A stretch of 32,502 nucleotides of DNA from Chloroflexota bacterium (GTDB lineage Bacteria; Chloroflexota; Limnocylindria; P2-11E), in the NCBI GenBank assembly GCA_005880575.1, contig VBIZ01000193.1, positions 1-32,502 of the forward strand. The letters run 5' to 3'. The stretch's first letter is position 1, and each line of letters opens with the position of its first letter. The notes under the pieces are model-generated. The model was not told the origin of the DNA. It did not search any database and was given only the letters and a program-made list of their open reading frames with translations. Shown here piece after piece: positions 31,373 to 32,502 of the stretch. Made by a program: the position numbers and the translations under genes.

Positions 31373-32502
31373 TAGCTCGTGATCGCGGCCTCGGTCACGC
31401 CGGGCATCGCTAAACCTGCGGCGACGCTCGTGAACGCTGCGGCGTCGCGCGCGGCGGCCTTCGGGACGAGGTCGCGCATCAGCGCGCGGAAGGCCGGGAT
31501 CGCGCTCGACCCGCCCGTGTAGACAACCATGGAAATCTCGGATGGCTCGAGGCCCGCGTCCCCGGTCACGCGCCGCACGAGGGTCGCGGTCTCGTTGAGC
31601 ATCGGCCCGATCAGATGCTCGAAGCGGCCCCGCGTGACGCGCGCGTCGACGTCCACCTCGGCGTGGTGGTACGTGAGGATCGCGGCGGGGACCGTGGAGA
31701 GGTCGATCTTCGTGGCGTCGGTCGTCTGGAAGATCTCGTAGCCGAGCTGGAGCTCGATCGCGCTCCGCAGAGCGGCGAGCTCGCGCCGCGGCGCACCCGC
31801 GCGCACGAGGTCGTCGAGCGCATCGAGGAGCGGCTTCTCGTTGAGCGCCGAGAGCGCGTGCCAGTCGCGCAGCGCGTTGACGATGTAGCGCGGAAGCCGA
31901 AGCCGCTTGGGGCCCCACTCGGCGCGCGACCCGAGACGCGGCGCCACGGCGTCCTCGATGAGGAGCTCGGTCGCGCGATCGCCGCCGATCGGACCGCCGG
32001 CGGTGGCCAGCACCGCGATCCCGCCGCGCTCGTCGCGCCGCACCACGCAGAGGTCGAGGGTGCCGCCGCCGAAGTCGAATACGAGGCTCGTTCCCGGTCC
32101 GACGTCCGCGGCATGCGCGGCCGCGATCGGCTCGGGCACGAAGCGGACGTCGCGAAAGCCCGCGAGCTCGGCGGCCGCACGCAGCCTGCCCGTCGCGCGA
32201 TGCTCGGCGTCGTCGCCGCCGATGAAGCGAACGGGCCGGCCGAGCGTGATCGCGTCTGGTGCCGTGCCGGTGAGCTCCTTTGCGCGCTCCCGGACGTGAG
32301 CGAGGATCAGCGCGATGAGGTCCTCCAAGCCCTTCGCGTCGCCAAAAACATTCGTGCGGGTCTCAAGGGGATCGCCCAGGAACGTTTTCAATGCCTGGAA
32401 AAGCCGTCCCGGGGAGCTTGTGTCGGTGTAGATGTGCGCCTCGACCGGCCGCGAGGTCTTGTTATCGCTCGATGTCATCCGGATGCCGAGGAGCTGGAAT
32501 TG
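31372..32502 (-). CDS. YegD-like Hsp70-family protein, partial (N-terminus beyond window)
   Basis: An Hsp70/actin-superfamily protein related to YegD. The visible 376 residues show KTFLGD, GRPVRF, GFRDVRFVPEPIAAAHAAD, the phosphate-2 motif LVFDFGGGTLDLCVV, and YTGGSSAIPAFRALM (adenosine site). The frame stays open to the right edge without a clear start; ATG 32478 in the track cannot be the true start because family sequence (FQLLGIR upstream and a phosphate-1 loop expected) continues beyond. No C-terminal substrate-binding domain is present, so it is an actin-like ATPase without canonical chaperone tail. It is joined to the kinase gene by TAATG. Confidence 0.82.
   Translation of the reverse strand, partial: QFQLLGIRMTSSDNKTSRPVEAHIYTDTSSPGRLFQALKTFLGDPLETRTNVFGDAKGLEDLIALILAHVRERAKELTGTAPDAITLGRPVRFIGGDDAEHRATGRLRAAAELAGFRDVRFVPEPIAAAHAADVGPGTSLVFDFGGGTLDLCVVRRDERGGIAVLATAGGPIGGDRATELLIEDAVAPRLGSRAEWGPKRLRLPRYIVNALRDWHALSALNEKPLLDALDDLVRAGAPRRELAALRSAIELQLGYEIFQTTDATKIDLSTVPAAILTYHHAEVDVDARVTRGRFEHLIGPMLNETATLVRRVTGDAGLEPSEISMVVYTGGSSAIPAFRALMRDLVPKAAARDAAAFTSVAAGLAMPGVTEAAITS

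Noticed and set aside
29837-31918. 693-residue kinase as listed
   Set aside because: The N-terminal 182 residues are Arg/Ala-rich shadow of the Hsp70 gene; the ATG at 31372 is coupled to the Hsp70 stop and begins next to the transmembrane domain.

Overview
The window is a dense, high-GC bacterial chromosome segment with about 29 protein genes and almost no spacer. GTG and TTG starts are common, and many neighbouring genes overlap by four bases (ATGA, GTGA or TTGA). No rRNA, tRNA, phage, insertion sequence or CRISPR array is visible. The gene mix is MreB, a DtxR-type regulator, DegS/DegU-like two-component genes, GT87 and flippase-like polysaccharide genes, and CeoB/CeoC-type RCK proteins beside KimA-like permeases. 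Together with apparently leaderless genes this suggests a Chloroflexota (Limnocylindria-like) or Dormibacterota-like organism, with Actinomycetota as an alternative. That placement is inference only.

Left part (1-1520): a partial DtxR/MntR-family repressor on the minus strand, apparently started by a rare ATT codon, diverges from a ZIP metal transporter. The intergenic region holds two TTAGG-n4-CCTAA-like operator boxes, so the pair looks like a metal-homeostasis unit. From 1567 to 11251 one long plus-strand run begins with an MreB-like actin and continues with a WecG/TagA glycosyltransferase, a GT4 glycosyltransferase, a PHP-domain phosphoesterase, a flippase-like membrane protein, a GT-C-like membrane protein, a GT2 glycosyltransferase and two paralogous polytopic proteins. 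It reads as a cell-surface polysaccharide operon.

From 11273 to 14536 is a compact, translationally coupled signalling operon: a DegS-like histidine kinase, a NarL-type response regulator whose phospho-acceptor Asp is replaced by Glu, a second kinase-like protein with an intact His box but an eroded ATP-binding domain, and a DinB-superfamily protein. A nested inverted repeat (14548-14691) separates it from a minus-strand group (18501 to 14693): a cupredoxin-like copper protein, hypoxanthine phosphoribosyltransferase, a SpoIID/LytB protein and a GT87 mannosyltransferase-like protein. A bidirectional promoter with overlapping -10 boxes at 18501-18507 serves the cupredoxin gene and, divergently, rsmG. 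After rsmG come a divergent HisA-like barrel, a metallophosphoesterase and a PrcB-like lipoprotein.

The right part (21118-32502) looks like a potassium-homeostasis island. Two tandem KimA-like APC/KUP permeases are followed by a UspA protein and two RCK (TrkA/CeoB/CeoC-like) proteins. A second nested inverted repeat (26834-26990) follows, then, on the minus strand, a third KimA-like permease downstream of a KdpE-like regulator, a KdpD-like kinase that lacks the usual N-terminal KdpD/USP domains, and a partial YegD-like Hsp70. No TrkH/KtrB channel and no KdpFABC pump is present, so the RCK proteins and KdpDE may serve the KimA-type permeases instead.

The observations most worth following are the degenerate two-component operon, the nested inverted repeats shared by two convergent gene ends, the potassium island, the ATT start with its operator, the recurrent -10 boxes placed for leaderless translation, and the HisA paralogue without HisA catalytic residues.
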